From NCBI GenBank assembly GCA_002278935.1, contig NCJL01000003.1, positions 62,001 through 126,000 of the forward strand: DNA of 64,000 nt, read 5' to 3'. Of this stretch, positions 1-9,139 are shown piece after piece. The notes beneath the pieces were generated by a model. That model was not told where the DNA came from. It worked only from the letters and a program-made list of their open reading frames with translations, and did no database searches. The stretch comes from Gallionellales bacterium 39-52-133 (GTDB taxonomy: Bacteria; Pseudomonadota; Gammaproteobacteria; Burkholderiales; Gallionellaceae). How positions within the stretch are numbered: position 1 is the first letter of the stretch; every line of letters begins with the position of its first letter. Made by a program: the position numbers and the translations under genes.

Positions 1-440
1 CTGATGATAATGGCGGCGGCGTTGGTGAAGCCGACAATGACCGGATGCGAAAGGAAATTCACCACCACGCCGAGTTTGAAGACGCCCAGCGCGAGCTGGA
101 TGATGCCGACCATGAACGCCATCATGATAGCCAGCGCAATAAACTGCGTGGAGCCGGAAGCGGCCAGCGGGGCGAGTGCGGAAGCGGTCAGCAGCGAAAC
201 CACGGCAACCGGGCCGGTGGCCAGTTGTGCCGAAGAGCCCCACATCGCGGCGATAATGCCGGGCAGGAAAGCGGCATACAGGCCGTAATAGGCAGGCAGA
301 CCGGCAAGCTGCGCATATGCCATGGACTGCGGCACCAGTATCAGCGCGATGGTAATGCCGGCGAGGAAATCAGCTTTGACATTAATAGCCCTCAGAGGAA
401 ACCATTTCAGGAACGGAAGAAAGCGCGCCAACTGATTCAT
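1..440 (-). CDS. SulP family anion transporter, N-terminal part (cut by window edge)
   Basis: About 146 residues of the N-terminal half of a SulP (SLC26-type) inner-membrane anion transporter are visible; the rest lies before position 1. The ATG at 440 has a strong ribosome binding site (AAAGGAGA, 7-8 bases upstream). The protein begins MNQLARFLPFLKWFP and carries the SulP signature around GLPAYYGLYAAFLPGIIAAMWGS, followed by hydrophobic segments. It is the last gene of a four-gene minus-strand group (SulP, gamma-carbonic anhydrase, DUF599, SulP). SulP proteins carry sulfate or bicarbonate, and the neighbouring carbonic anhydrase makes bicarbonate the more attractive substrate here. Substrate is inference; family assignment is firm. 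Confidence 0.9.
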   Translation of the reverse strand, partial: MNQLARFLPFLKWFPLRAINVKADFLAGITIALILVPQSMAYAQLAGLPAYYGLYAAFLPGIIAAMWGSSAQLATGPVAVVSLLTASALAPLAASGSTQFIALAIMMAFMVGIIQLALGVFKLGVVVNFLSHPVIVGFTNAAAIII

Positions 441-480
441 CTTGATGGTCTCCTTTGAGTATGCTGATTTTTTACGAATG

Positions 481-1194
481 CTAATCCGGCTTGTTGTAAT
501 CCATTGCCATTATTTTGGGTGCCCGGTCAATGCGGTATAAAACCAGCAGCAGGGCGATGGTTGAGACGAGCATGAAATAGGGGCCGAACAGCCAGAACAC
601 CAGCGGCACCAGAAAATAATAGGCGCGCATGCCGATGCTGTAATAGGCTCCGGCCCGGTTCAGGTGTATGGCCACATGCGCCGGGGTGATCATCATGTGA
701 TTCAGTCCAAGGGGGACATTGATCATGTAGCCGACATGATTGAATACGCGGATGGACATGGCGAAACTGAAGAAGGCTACAAACAGGTCCAGCAACAGGA
801 AGATCAATTTTGTCATCCATAATTCGGGATGCTTTGCGCCCACCGTATTCAATACATGCCAGGTATTTTCAAAATTTCCGCCCTGCTCGCTCAGGGTGAG
901 CACACCTATGATCAGCAGCACCGAGGTGGAGGCAAGAAAAGTCGCTGCCATGGTGGAATTGCGCAGCGTCTGCACGGCAAGGATGTCCTTCTTGCCGTCG
1001 TTCATGACGGTTTCTACCCATGCAGTGCGCGCAATTGTATTGATCGCCTGCACCGTATAGGTGGGATTTTTTCTGACTTTACGGCGGAGAAACACATGGT
1101 AAGCAATGACAAGCACGACGCTTGCAGTCAAGCAGGCAAGGTCGTATTTTAAAGAAACAAGCAGATGAAAAATATTTCCCGCTTCAAAATTCAT
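481..1194 (-). CDS. DUF599 family membrane protein
   Basis: A 237-residue integral membrane protein with about four hydrophobic segments (near residues 15-33, 84-100, 130-150 and 192-220). The conserved RNSTMAATFLAST and FNHVGYMINVP stretches match the DUF599 family. No biochemical function is established for the family. Its start overlaps the end of the gamma-carbonic anhydrase gene by 11 bases, so the two are probably translationally coupled. The location between two SulP transporters and a carbonic anhydrase hints at a role in anion or inorganic carbon handling, but that is context only. Confidence 0.85.
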   Translation of the reverse strand: MNFEAGNIFHLLVSLKYDLACLTASVVLVIAYHVFLRRKVRKNPTYTVQAINTIARTAWVETVMNDGKKDILAVQTLRNSTMAATFLASTSVLLIIGVLTLSEQGGNFENTWHVLNTVGAKHPELWMTKLIFLLLDLFVAFFSFAMSIRVFNHVGYMINVPLGLNHMMITPAHVAIHLNRAGAYYSIGMRAYYFLVPLVFWLFGPYFMLVSTIALLLVLYRIDRAPKIMAMDYNKPD

Positions 1195-1744
1195 TTTGTA
1201 ATTTTTTGTAACCCTTAACCAGTTCGTGATTGGCTTTCAGTACCGATTCGGAGAAGTCACTGACCTGCGGCGATACCTGCTTGATATTTTTCAGTTCATC
1301 ATTGGAGTGAACGTTGGTGGTGGAAGGAATGTGGAAGTTTTCGGGCACTTCGCAATGTTCCACCACCGAGTTGTGGCGCACCACCGAGCCATTGCCGATC
1401 ACGCAGTCAAACAGTACCGAATTGAAACCGATAAATACGTTTTCGCCGACGACACAGGGGCCGTGCACGATGGAGCGGTGGGCGATGGAGGTGTTGATGC
1501 CGATCTTGACCAGACCGCCTGCCTTGGAGTGGATCACCACGCCGTCCTGGATGTTTGAATTCGCGCCGATGATGATGGGGTCCATATTGCCGTTTTCATC
1601 CACTTCATCGGCACGAATCACCGCATAGGGTCCGATGAACACATTTTCCTCGACAATGATTTTGCCGCACAGAATCGCGGTGTTGTCGACATAGGCCGAT
1701 TCATGGATAACAGGCAGGTCGCCGCTGGGGTTTTTACGTATCAT
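1184..1744 (-). CDS. gamma-class carbonic anhydrase-like hexapeptide-repeat protein
   Basis: A 186-residue left-handed beta-helix protein of the gamma-carbonic anhydrase family. The three expected metal-ligand histidines are present as His72 (VVIHS), His89 and His94 (IAHRSIVHG). The catalytic-site residues of the family also appear: Arg44 and Asp46 (VIRAD) and Gln66 (NIQD). An active zinc or iron carbonic anhydrase interconverting CO2 and bicarbonate is therefore plausible, unlike hexapeptide acyltransferases that lack this set. The gene starts 12 bases after the upstream SulP gene ends and overlaps the DUF599 start, so it is co-transcribed with transporters. A cytoplasmic location is likely because no signal peptide is seen. 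Confidence 0.85.
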   Translation of the reverse strand: MIRKNPSGDLPVIHESAYVDNTAILCGKIIVEENVFIGPYAVIRADEVDENGNMDPIIIGANSNIQDGVVIHSKAGGLVKIGINTSIAHRSIVHGPCVVGENVFIGFNSVLFDCVIGNGSVVRHNSVVEHCEVPENFHIPSTTNVHSNDELKNIKQVSPQVSDFSESVLKANHELVKGYKKLQNEF

Positions 1745-1755
1745 TTTATTCTCGC

Positions 1756-3555
1756 TTAGGTGTCAGGTTGTAATTCGTCCCGGATTTTTCCGTCAGGCAA
1801 ATGGGTTTGGCATTCCTTGAAAATACGGACTTTGCAGTTGCGGCAAATTTCCGGGTCCAGTGTGGCGTAAACCGGTTTGATCCAGTTCGACATGGCGGGG
1901 AAAAAGCCGCCCACGCCGATGTCGTCTATCTTGTTCGATTTTTTCAGGAACTGGTAGACCCTGTCCTTGCAGCGGTAAAAATACAGCCCGCCGCCCAGCT
2001 TGCGGCGGCGCCGCGCTTCCTGTGCGAGCATTTCGGCGCCTGCCGCATCGACAAAATTCATGCCGCTGGCGACAATCATCACGGTCTTGCGCTGGGGATT
2101 CATCTCGTCGATTTGCAGCAGCGCGCTCTGCACATGGTCAACGGCGGCAAAGAATATAGAGCCGTTGATACGCATAATGCGCATTTGCGGGCATTCGTCA
2201 TGGTCAAAAGCGCTCACAAAGTGATAAGCGCCTTCTTCTTTTGCCGGCACCACGGGCACGATATTGGGCTTGGAGACGCGGTTAAGATAAATGACCAGGG
2301 ACAGCAGGATGCCGAAAAATATGCCGGCCTCCAGATCGACCAGCGTGCCCAGCAGGGTCACCCACAACACTACGGCTTCCGAACGGTTGGTTTTGGTAAT
2401 TTCAGCGATGTGATGGAAATCGATCAGGCCCCATGCCACCAGAAACAGTATGCCCGCCATCGCCGCTGTGGGCAGATAGGAGGCCAGCGGCCCGACCAGC
2501 AGCAGGATCAGCACCAGGAACACCGACGCATAAACCGTCGCCAGCGGCGTCCTGGCACCCGCGGCATAGTTCACACCGCTGCGGTTGAACGAGCCGCAGG
2601 ACGCATAGCCGGAAAAAAAGCTGCCGGCGATATTCGCCAGCCCCTGGCCGACAAATTCCTGGTTGCCATCAATGCGCTGTTCGGATTTGACCGCAATCGC
2701 GCGCGAGATCGACACCGCTTCGGTCAATGCCAGCATGGTCACGATCAGTGCCGGGAATATTACCTTGTGGATAGTGCTAAAGGAAAAGTCCGGTATGGAC
2801 AATGGCGGCAAGCCGACTGGCAACGCGCCGACTGTCTTGATATGGGTGACATCAAAGCCTTCCAGGGTATTGAGCAGGAAAGCGAGCACACTGCCAACCA
2901 GCATTGCGACAATCATGTAGGGCAGTCTGGGTGTAAACATCCTGGCCAGTATGCCGGCCGCGAGGGTGGTAAGCGCCACCAGCGTGACGTAGGGATTGAT
3001 ATCGGTGAATTGCAGCACGAATTGTTCAATCACCACATGAAAGTGGGCGCCGCGTACGATGTTGATACCGAAAAAGTTTTTCACCTGGCTGGCCGCAATC
3101 AGCAGTGCGGCGCCGGCGGTAAAGCCCATCACCACGGTGTGCGAGATAAAGTTTACCAGTACGCCCATGCGCGCCAGGCCGAGGATCAGCTGGAACAGTC
3201 CGGTCAGGAAGGTCAGGGTCAGAACCATGCTGATGAACTGCGGCGAGCCTGGCTCGGTCAGCGGGCTCATCGCGGCAAACACCGCGATGGAAATCGCGGT
3301 GGTGGGGCCGGAAACCAGATGCCAGCTGGAGCCGAACATCGCGGCGATAATCGCCGGCACCATCGCCGCATACAGGCCGTATTCCGGCGGCATGCCGGCA
3401 ATCGTGGCGAAGGCCACGCCTTGCGGCAGCACGATCATTGCGCCGGTGATGGCGGCAATAATGTCGGCTTTGTGGGTGTCGCGGCTGACCATGGGCCACC
3501 AGCGCAGAAACGGGAAAATTTTGTAGAGGTGAGGATGAATTTTGGCTTGGGACAC
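1756..3555 (-). CDS. SulP family anion transporter with C-terminal STAS domain
   Basis: A SulP-type transporter of about 599 residues: a membrane domain (roughly 1-430) with the signature GMPPEYGLYAAMVPAIIAAM, then a cytoplasmic STAS domain (about 460-560, with MIVASGMNFVDAAGAEML). I chose the GTG at 3555 because AGGAAAA lies just upstream and the length then matches the family. The frame stays open to 3837, but that extension has no transporter-like features. The C-terminus after STAS carries an unusual cysteine cluster (CRNCKVRIFKEC), possibly metal- or redox-sensitive. It is the first gene of the operon with gamma-carbonic anhydrase, so bicarbonate import (compare cyanobacterial BicA, a SulP) is as likely as sulfate transport. 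Confidence 0.9.
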   Translation of the reverse strand: MSQAKIHPHLYKIFPFLRWWPMVSRDTHKADIIAAITGAMIVLPQGVAFATIAGMPPEYGLYAAMVPAIIAAMFGSSWHLVSGPTTAISIAVFAAMSPLTEPGSPQFISMVLTLTFLTGLFQLILGLARMGVLVNFISHTVVMGFTAGAALLIAASQVKNFFGINIVRGAHFHVVIEQFVLQFTDINPYVTLVALTTLAAGILARMFTPRLPYMIVAMLVGSVLAFLLNTLEGFDVTHIKTVGALPVGLPPLSIPDFSFSTIHKVIFPALIVTMLALTEAVSISRAIAVKSEQRIDGNQEFVGQGLANIAGSFFSGYASCGSFNRSGVNYAAGARTPLATVYASVFLVLILLLVGPLASYLPTAAMAGILFLVAWGLIDFHHIAEITKTNRSEAVVLWVTLLGTLVDLEAGIFFGILLSLVIYLNRVSKPNIVPVVPAKEEGAYHFVSAFDHDECPQMRIMRINGSIFFAAVDHVQSALLQIDEMNPQRKTVMIVASGMNFVDAAGAEMLAQEARRRRKLGGGLYFYRCKDRVYQFLKKSNKIDDIGVGGFFPAMSNWIKPVYATLDPEICRNCKVRIFKECQTHLPDGKIRDELQPDT

Positions 3556-3904
3556 GACTTTTCCTATACGGCTATGGCAATGCAAAAAAATACTTTCTGA
3601 TTCCTCGCCTCGTGATAATTCTGGCTGCCTGTGAGTATCTGTTTGCCGGCAGTGACCAAATTGTTGTGAGGCAAGCTGAACGGGCTCTTTCAAGTGAGGC
3701 CGCTGCACATATTCATCCGTGCACTTATAGCGGCCCGTTTCCCGAATAAATAAAACTTTGTAATTATAACGTAATACTTGATTCTGGATTGTTTGCGAAT
3801 AAGGCTGGCATGAGGAAGGTGCAGGCATCGCCTGCATTTCGTATATGCCGGCGGGAAAAGAATGGCTTTGAAATTTCCGCCGGCCACGTTAAACTTGCCT
3901 AACC
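3556..3904. other. divergent intergenic region
   Basis: About 350 bases between the divergently transcribed SulP gene and the His-rich gene at 3905. It should hold both promoters. An AT-rich stretch at about 3745-3780 is the likeliest promoter zone. I see no RNA gene or clear operator. Confidence 0.4.
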
Positions 3905-4294
3905 ATGAATCTGATCCGCATAATCCGTTCGCTGTTGCTGATGCTGTTCGTACTGTTGCAGTGCGTGGCGCCGCTTGCGCATGCGCATGTCAACGGCGAT
4001 AACGCGAGCCAGCGGGTGCATTTTGACGGCGTTGGTCCGGCGTGGTCCGGAGATCACCACCAGCATGCTGCCGATACCGCGCAGCTTGCTGCCGAAGAGC
4101 ATCAGTCTGCGGTTGTCTGCCCGCCGCCCGAATACAGGTCCGGTTCGCCGCTGCTTGAACAGCCGGCCATTGCATGCCAGTCTTGTCTGCCCGTGCCGCA
4201 GCAGCATCCTGCCCTTGTGTCTGTCGATGTATGCCGGCAAGCTTTTTATTCCTCACCCTATCAGCATCCCTGCAGCCAGGCTCCCCCTGTTTGA
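3905..4294 (+). CDS. small exported His-rich protein ahead of a metal efflux operon
   Basis: A 129-residue protein starting MNLIRIIRSLLLMLFVLLQCVAPLAHA, a typical Sec signal peptide with cleavage after AHA. The mature part is rich in histidine (HVN, HFDG, DHHQHAA, EEHQS, QQHP, YQHP) and has three scattered cysteines. I do not recognise the family. Its position directly upstream of a TolC/RND metal efflux operon suggests periplasmic metal binding or sensing. An antisense frame overlaps it, but the signal peptide and histidine content favour this strand. Confidence 0.6.
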   Translation: MNLIRIIRSLLLMLFVLLQCVAPLAHAHVNGDNASQRVHFDGVGPAWSGDHHQHAADTAQLAAEEHQSAVVCPPPEYRSGSPLLEQPAIACQSCLPVPQQHPALVSVDVCRQAFYSSPYQHPCSQAPPV

Positions 4295-4308
4295 ATATCA
4301 GTGAAAGT

Positions 4309-4372
4309 CATAGCTTGAAAGCTATGTTATTTGCCCGATATTTAAACAATAAATGTTGCGATTTCGCAACAT
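4309..4372 (+). promoter_or_regulatory. two perfect palindromes upstream of the efflux operon
   Basis: Two perfect inverted repeats lie between the His-rich gene and the TolC gene: CATAGCTT-GA-AAGCTATG (4309-4326) and ATGTTGCGA-TT-TCGCAACAT (4353-4372). The second ends 15 bases before the TolC start, so it could be an operator for a metal-responsive repressor or a leader hairpin. No cognate regulator gene is adjacent. The first has no T-run and is a weak terminator candidate. Confidence 0.45.
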
Positions 4373-4387
4373 CAGGAGCTTTACACC

Positions 4388-5716
4388 ATGCCCTCAACCC
4401 GCGCACTCTTTGCACTGATGCTGCTCAGTGCAACACCAGGCTTTGCTGCAGATAATCTGCCGCCAAGCCCGCAGTCAACTCAGGCCGCAGGCCCCTTTGC
4501 CGAAACACTCCCCCCGAAAGTATGGACGCTGGAAGCCAGCATCAGGCGCGGCATCACCGTTGCGCCCGAGCTGCGTGCCGCCGAGGCGGAAATAGCCGCG
4601 CGCAAGGGTAATCTGACCGAAGCCGACGCCTGGCCGAATCCCTCCATCGCCTTGCGTGTCGACCCAAAGCTGGGTATCGAAGACGGCCGTGGCGGCTATA
4701 ACCTCAACCAGGTTACGCTCAGTCAGCCGCTGCCATTGCAGCGGCTGCAGCACCAGCGTCGCGCCGCCGAAGCCGGGCTGGAAGCCGCGCGTGCGGCACA
4801 GCGCTACCAGCGCCTGCAACTGGAAACACGCACCGCACAGGCGTTTCACACGCTGCAGCAGGCTGCAGAGCGCCAGCGGCTGGCGCAGGAGCGGCTGGCT
4901 TTCGCCGAAAAAATGCAGCAGCGCGATACCCGTCAGGCTGCCGACCGGCTGGTGCGCTACCTGTCGCCGCTGGAGCGCGCACGGCTGGATATTCTGCGCG
5001 CGACCGCCCATCAGGACGTGGCCTTGGCCGAAGGCAAATGGAGCGAGTCACTGGCGCAATTCCGCGCCTTGCTGGCCCTGCCGCCAGGGGCGCAACCCGA
5101 AACAATCCGCCTGCAACCCGCCGCCGCACCAGCCGAGTTGAATGCTCTGCTCAAACAGCTGGCAGAGCATCCCGCCTTGCAGGCCACGCAATTGACGCGC
5201 GATGCCAGCCACGCGTCGGTGGACGCGGCGCGCGCACAGCGCCTGACTGATCCCACGCTGAGCCTGATCCACGAGCAGGACTACCTTGCCGGCGAACGCC
5301 GCAACTATATCGGCGTGATGCTGGAAGTGCAGATACCGGTGTGGAACCGCAACGATGGCGGCGTTGCGCGCGCGCGCGGCGAAGCCGACAAGGCCGGGGC
5401 GGCGCTGGAAATGCAGCAACGCGATTTGAGCAACCGTCTGCGGCTGGCACATTTGCATCTGGGACATCTGATCGAGCAGGCCGAGCACTACCGCGGCAAT
5501 TTGCTGCAACCTGCACGCCAGGTGCTTGAGCTTACACAGAAGGGCTACGCCACCGGCGAGCAGAATGGCCTCGCGCTGGTGGATGCGAGCAATACCTATT
5601 TCGACGCGCAGGCGCGCTATCTGGAATTGTTGCGGGATGCGTGGAACGAGGCTGCAGAGCTGCGCCTCGCCGCCGGTATTTCATTAGTTGATTCCGCACA
5701 GGAGGCGAAGCCATGA
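4388..5716 (+). CDS. TolC/CzcC-type outer membrane efflux protein
   Basis: A 442-residue outer membrane factor. A signal peptide (cleavage near GFAADN) is followed by two repeated coiled-coil halves rich in Ala, Glu and Arg, with the usual N-terminal motif (SIRRGITVAPELRAAEAEIAARKGNLTEADAWPNP). It resembles CzcC/CusC-type channels that complete tripartite heavy-metal export pumps. Its stop overlaps the start of the RND pump gene by four bases (ATGA), so the pair is translationally coupled. Remarkably, no periplasmic adaptor gene lies between them, where it is normally found. Confidence 0.9.
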   Translation: MPSTRALFALMLLSATPGFAADNLPPSPQSTQAAGPFAETLPPKVWTLEASIRRGITVAPELRAAEAEIAARKGNLTEADAWPNPSIALRVDPKLGIEDGRGGYNLNQVTLSQPLPLQRLQHQRRAAEAGLEAARAAQRYQRLQLETRTAQAFHTLQQAAERQRLAQERLAFAEKMQQRDTRQAADRLVRYLSPLERARLDILRATAHQDVALAEGKWSESLAQFRALLALPPGAQPETIRLQPAAAPAELNALLKQLAEHPALQATQLTRDASHASVDAARAQRLTDPTLSLIHEQDYLAGERRNYIGVMLEVQIPVWNRNDGGVARARGEADKAGAALEMQQRDLSNRLRLAHLHLGHLIEQAEHYRGNLLQPARQVLELTQKGYATGEQNGLALVDASNTYFDAQARYLELLRDAWNEAAELRLAAGISLVDSAQEAKP

Positions 5717-8700
5717 TTGCAGCACTGATACGTTTTTCACTGGTGCAGCGGCTGATGCTGCTGCTCGCCGCCGCTGCGCTTACCGGCGGCGGCCTGTGGG
5801 CTTTTAACACCCTGCCGATAGATGCTTTTCCCGATATATCCAGCCCGCAGGTGATGGTGGTGGTGAAGGCGCCGGGCATGGCACCGGAGGAAGTGGAGGC
5901 GCGCATCAGCTTCCCCATCGAAATGGAAATGCAGGGCCTGCCGCGCCAGACCGTGCTGCGCTCGACCACCAAGTACGCGCTGTCCAGCATCATTATCGAT
6001 TTTGAGGATGGCACCGATATTTACTGGGCGCGCGCGCAGGTGGCGGAGCGGCTGAATCAGGTGTGGAGTGAATTGCCGGCCGGTGTTGTGGGCGGGCTTG
6101 CGCCCATCACCACGCCGCTGGGCGAAATTTTCATGTACCGCATCCAGGGCGAGGGTTATACCAATCAGGAATTGCGCGCCCTGCAGGACTGGGTGATACG
6201 TCCGCGCCTGCGCAGCGTGCACGGTGCGGCCGATGTGAACTCGCTGGGCGGCGAGGTGCGCGCCTTCGAGGTGGTGCCCGATCCGCAGCGCCTCGCCGCG
6301 CAGGGTTTGAATCTGGATGATCTGGAGCAGGCACTGGTCAACAGCAACCGCAATGCCGGCGGCGACCGCATCAATCGCGGCGATGAAATGCTGCTGGTGC
6401 GCACCGTGGGCCAATTGCGCAATGCGGAGGATATCGGCAATGTCACCGTCATTGCGCGGGCCGGTGCGCCGGTGCTGATCAAGGACGTGGCCAGGGTACG
6501 CATCGGCTCGCTCACGCGCTTTGGTGCGGTGACGGCAGACGGCAAAGGCGAGGTGGTGACCGGAATTGTATTATTGCGCAAAGGCGCGAATAGCCGCACC
6601 ACGATAGAAGGCGTGAAGCGCGAGCTGAAGGTGCTGGCAACAGTGCTGCCCAAGGGCGTGGAGATTGTGCCCTTCTACGACCGCACCGAGCTGGTGAATG
6701 CTGCGGTGTGGACGGTGGAAACGGCGCTGGGTGAAGCGGTGTTGCTGGTGCTGGTGGTGCTTGTTGTGCTGCTGGGCAATCTGCGCGCCGCGCTTACCGT
6801 GGCGCTGATTCTGCCATTGACCGTGCTCGCCACCTTTATCCTGATGCGCATTTTCGGTGTCTCCGCCAACCTCATGTCGCTGGGCGGGCTGGCGATTGCG
6901 ATCGGCATTCTGGTGGATGCGGCGGTAGTGGTGGTGGAAAACATCCACATGCAGCTGAGCAACGCACCGCCCGGTGTGAGCCGCCTGCATCTGGTGTATC
7001 GCGCCACACTGGAAGTGGCCACACCGGTGATTTCGGGTGTGCTGATTATCATCATGGTGTTCCTGCCGTTGTTCAGCCTGACCGGGCTGGAAGGCAAGAT
7101 GTTCACGCCGCTGGCGGTGACCATTGCTTTTGCGCTGATTGCGTCGTTGTTGTTGTCACTGACCGTTATCCCGGTGCTGGCGAGTTTCCTGATGCGCGGC
7201 GGTGCGCATGAAGATGACTGGATACTGGCGCAATTAAAGCGCGTCTATCTGCCGGTGATGCGCTGGGCGCTTGCGCACCGGGCGGGTGCGGTGGGTCTGG
7301 CGCTGGTGGCGCTTGTCAGCGCGCTGGCGCTGTTCCCGTATATCGGCCGCGAATTCATGCCGGTGATGGACGAGGGCACCACGGTGGTGATTATTGAAAA
7401 GCCGTCCAGCGTGTCGCTGGAGCGTTCGCTGGCGATGGACAAACCCATCCACGAGGCGCTGATGGAACTGTCACCGGTCACCGGCGTGGTGTCGCGCACC
7501 GGCGCGGATGAACTGAGACTTGACCCCATGGGCCTGTACCAGACCGACAACTTCCTGCTGACCAAGCCGCGCAGCGAGTGGGGCATGAGTCTTGCCGAGT
7601 TCCACCTGCAATTGCGCGAGAAGCTCGAACGCTTCAAGGACTGGGAGCTGGACATCGCCTATACCCAGCCCATCGATATGCGTACCTCGGAGATGCTGAC
7701 CGGGGTGCGCGCGGCGATGGCGATCAAGCTGTTTGGCGATGATCTGGCGCTGCTGGAAGAAAAATCAAAACAGATCGAAGACATCATTAGCGGTGTAACA
7801 GGTGCGGTGGATATTTTCCGCGGGCGCTTGTCGGGGCAGAATTATTTGCGCCTGGATATTCGCCAGCAGAATATCGCGCGCTATGGCATACGCAGCGAAG
7901 ACATCAACCGCATGATAGAGAACGCGGTGGGCGGCAAAGTGGTCAGCGATATTATTCAGGACAACCGCCGCAGCCCCGTGCTGTTGCGCTATCCGGAAGC
8001 GGCACGCAACTCGCCACAAGCGCTGGGACGGCTGCTGATCGAAACGCCGGGCGGCGCGCAGGTGCCGCTGTCCCTGCTGGTGGATATCAAGGAGGTGGAC
8101 GGGCCGGTTCAGATCAATCGCGAAGCGGCCAAACGCCAGGTGGTGATACAGGCCAATGTGGAAAATCGCGACGTGGTCGGTTTTGTGAACGAGATACGCA
8201 GTGCCATCGAGCGCGACGTGAAACTGCCGGCCGGTTACTACGTCAGCTATGGTGGGCAGTTTGAGAACGAGCAGCGCGCCGCCACCCGTCTTGCGATGGT
8301 GGTGCCGATTTCCATCGTGCTGATTTTCATCATGCTGTTCACCACCTTCGGTTCGCTGTCGCAGGCTGGTCTGATTATTCTGAACATACCGTTTGCGATG
8401 ATAGGCGGCGTGGTGAGTCTGTATTTCTCCGGCCTGTATCTGTCGGTGCCGGCGTCGGTTGGTTTCATCACGCTGTTTGGCGTGGCGGTGCTGAACGGTG
8501 TGGTGATGGTGACCTTCTTCAACCAGCTGCGCGCGGCGGGCCGCACGGTGTTGCAGGCGGTGCAGGAAGGCGCCGAGCGGCGCTTGCGGCCGGTGCTGCT
8601 GACCGCGCTGATCGCCAGCCTCGGCCTGGTGCCTATGCTGCTGGCCAGCGGCCCGGGTTCCGAATTGCAGCAGCCGCTCGCTGTGGTGGTGATCGGCGGG

Positions 8701-8808
8701 CTGTTCACCTCCACGCTGCTGACGCTGGTGCTGCTGCCCACGCTGTATGCGTGGATAGAGACGCGCGCCGAACGGCGCCTAAATCAAATGCAAGGAGATA
8801 CCCTGTGA
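5713..8808 (+). CDS. heavy-metal efflux RND pump (CusA/CzcA family)
   Basis: A 1031-residue inner-membrane pump of the heavy-metal-efflux RND group that drives metal ions out using the proton gradient. Visible hallmarks are the N-terminal first transmembrane helix and FNTLPIDAFPDISSPQ, the TM4 motif LMSLGGLAIAIGILVDAA (about residue 390) and the second set of six helices near the C-terminus. The AIAIG...DAA form of TM4 is closer to the copper/silver-type HME pumps than to the zinc/cobalt/cadmium type, but the metal cannot be fixed from this alone. The gene is coupled to the TolC gene upstream and overlaps the DUF3240 gene downstream. Confidence 0.92.
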   Translation: MIAALIRFSLVQRLMLLLAAAALTGGGLWAFNTLPIDAFPDISSPQVMVVVKAPGMAPEEVEARISFPIEMEMQGLPRQTVLRSTTKYALSSIIIDFEDGTDIYWARAQVAERLNQVWSELPAGVVGGLAPITTPLGEIFMYRIQGEGYTNQELRALQDWVIRPRLRSVHGAADVNSLGGEVRAFEVVPDPQRLAAQGLNLDDLEQALVNSNRNAGGDRINRGDEMLLVRTVGQLRNAEDIGNVTVIARAGAPVLIKDVARVRIGSLTRFGAVTADGKGEVVTGIVLLRKGANSRTTIEGVKRELKVLATVLPKGVEIVPFYDRTELVNAAVWTVETALGEAVLLVLVVLVVLLGNLRAALTVALILPLTVLATFILMRIFGVSANLMSLGGLAIAIGILVDAAVVVVENIHMQLSNAPPGVSRLHLVYRATLEVATPVISGVLIIIMVFLPLFSLTGLEGKMFTPLAVTIAFALIASLLLSLTVIPVLASFLMRGGAHEDDWILAQLKRVYLPVMRWALAHRAGAVGLALVALVSALALFPYIGREFMPVMDEGTTVVIIEKPSSVSLERSLAMDKPIHEALMELSPVTGVVSRTGADELRLDPMGLYQTDNFLLTKPRSEWGMSLAEFHLQLREKLERFKDWELDIAYTQPIDMRTSEMLTGVRAAMAIKLFGDDLALLEEKSKQIEDIISGVTGAVDIFRGRLSGQNYLRLDIRQQNIARYGIRSEDINRMIENAVGGKVVSDIIQDNRRSPVLLRYPEAARNSPQALGRLLIETPGGAQVPLSLLVDIKEVDGPVQINREAAKRQVVIQANVENRDVVGFVNEIRSAIERDVKLPAGYYVSYGGQFENEQRAATRLAMVVPISIVLIFIMLFTTFGSLSQAGLIILNIPFAMIGGVVSLYFSGLYLSVPASVGFITLFGVAVLNGVVMVTFFNQLRAAGRTVLQAVQEGAERRLRPVLLTALIASLGLVPMLLASGPGSELQQPLAVVVIGGLFTSTLLTLVLLPTLYAWIETRAERRLNQMQGDTL

Positions 8809-9113
8809 AAATTCTTACGCTGATTGCTTATGCCGATGTAAAACAGGTACTGGCGGACACGCTGCACGGCTTGAAGCAGGTGCAGGGCTTTACCTTCACC
8901 GATGTCGAGGGTCACGGCGCACAGGATGGTCGCGAACTCACACTTTCCGCGCGCGACGACGTGGTGGGCTATGTGCCGCATGTGCGGGTGGATGTGGTGC
9001 TGGAAGATCAGGATGTGGCAGAGGTGCTGGCCTGTCTGCGCAGCAGCCAGTGCGGCCTGGCCGGGCGCGGCAGTTACTGGATTACCGCAATGGAAAGTCA
9101 GGGGCAGCTATGA
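8805..9113 (+). CDS. DUF3240 family small protein of metal efflux operons
   Basis: A 102-residue cytoplasmic protein starting at the GTG at 8805 (VKILTLIAYADVKQVL), which overlaps the RND stop as GTGA and has AAGGAGA upstream. A longer in-frame start inside the RND gene is unlikely. The sequence fits DUF3240, small PII-like proteins that accompany heavy-metal RND pumps. A metal- or ligand-sensing role is proposed for such proteins by analogy with PII/CutA folds and is not shown here. Confidence 0.8.
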   Translation: MKILTLIAYADVKQVLADTLHGLKQVQGFTFTDVEGHGAQDGRELTLSARDDVVGYVPHVRVDVVLEDQDVAEVLACLRSSQCGLAGRGSYWITAMESQGQL

Positions 9114-9139
9114 ACGGCCTTGAACGCGAGATTATATAA
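9110..9139 (+). pseudogene. possible vestigial 5' end of a gene interrupted by the AT-rich repeat
   Basis: An ATG at 9110 overlaps the DUF3240 stop in the coupled arrangement used elsewhere in this operon, but the frame ends after nine codons (MNGLEREII) exactly where the AT-rich repeat begins. This could be the surviving start of a further operon gene, for example the missing adaptor, or a chance ATGA. Only the coordinates and coupling are observed. Confidence 0.3.

Noticed and set aside
1801..3600. A 599-codon open frame on the plus strand across the SulP gene
   Set aside because: It is antisense to a clear SulP transporter; its protein is His/Arg/Gln-rich low-complexity sequence with no family features.
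3556..3837. N-terminal extension of the SulP protein to 3837
   Set aside because: The extra 94 residues contain no membrane or domain pattern, and GTG 3555 has a better ribosome binding site and normal length.
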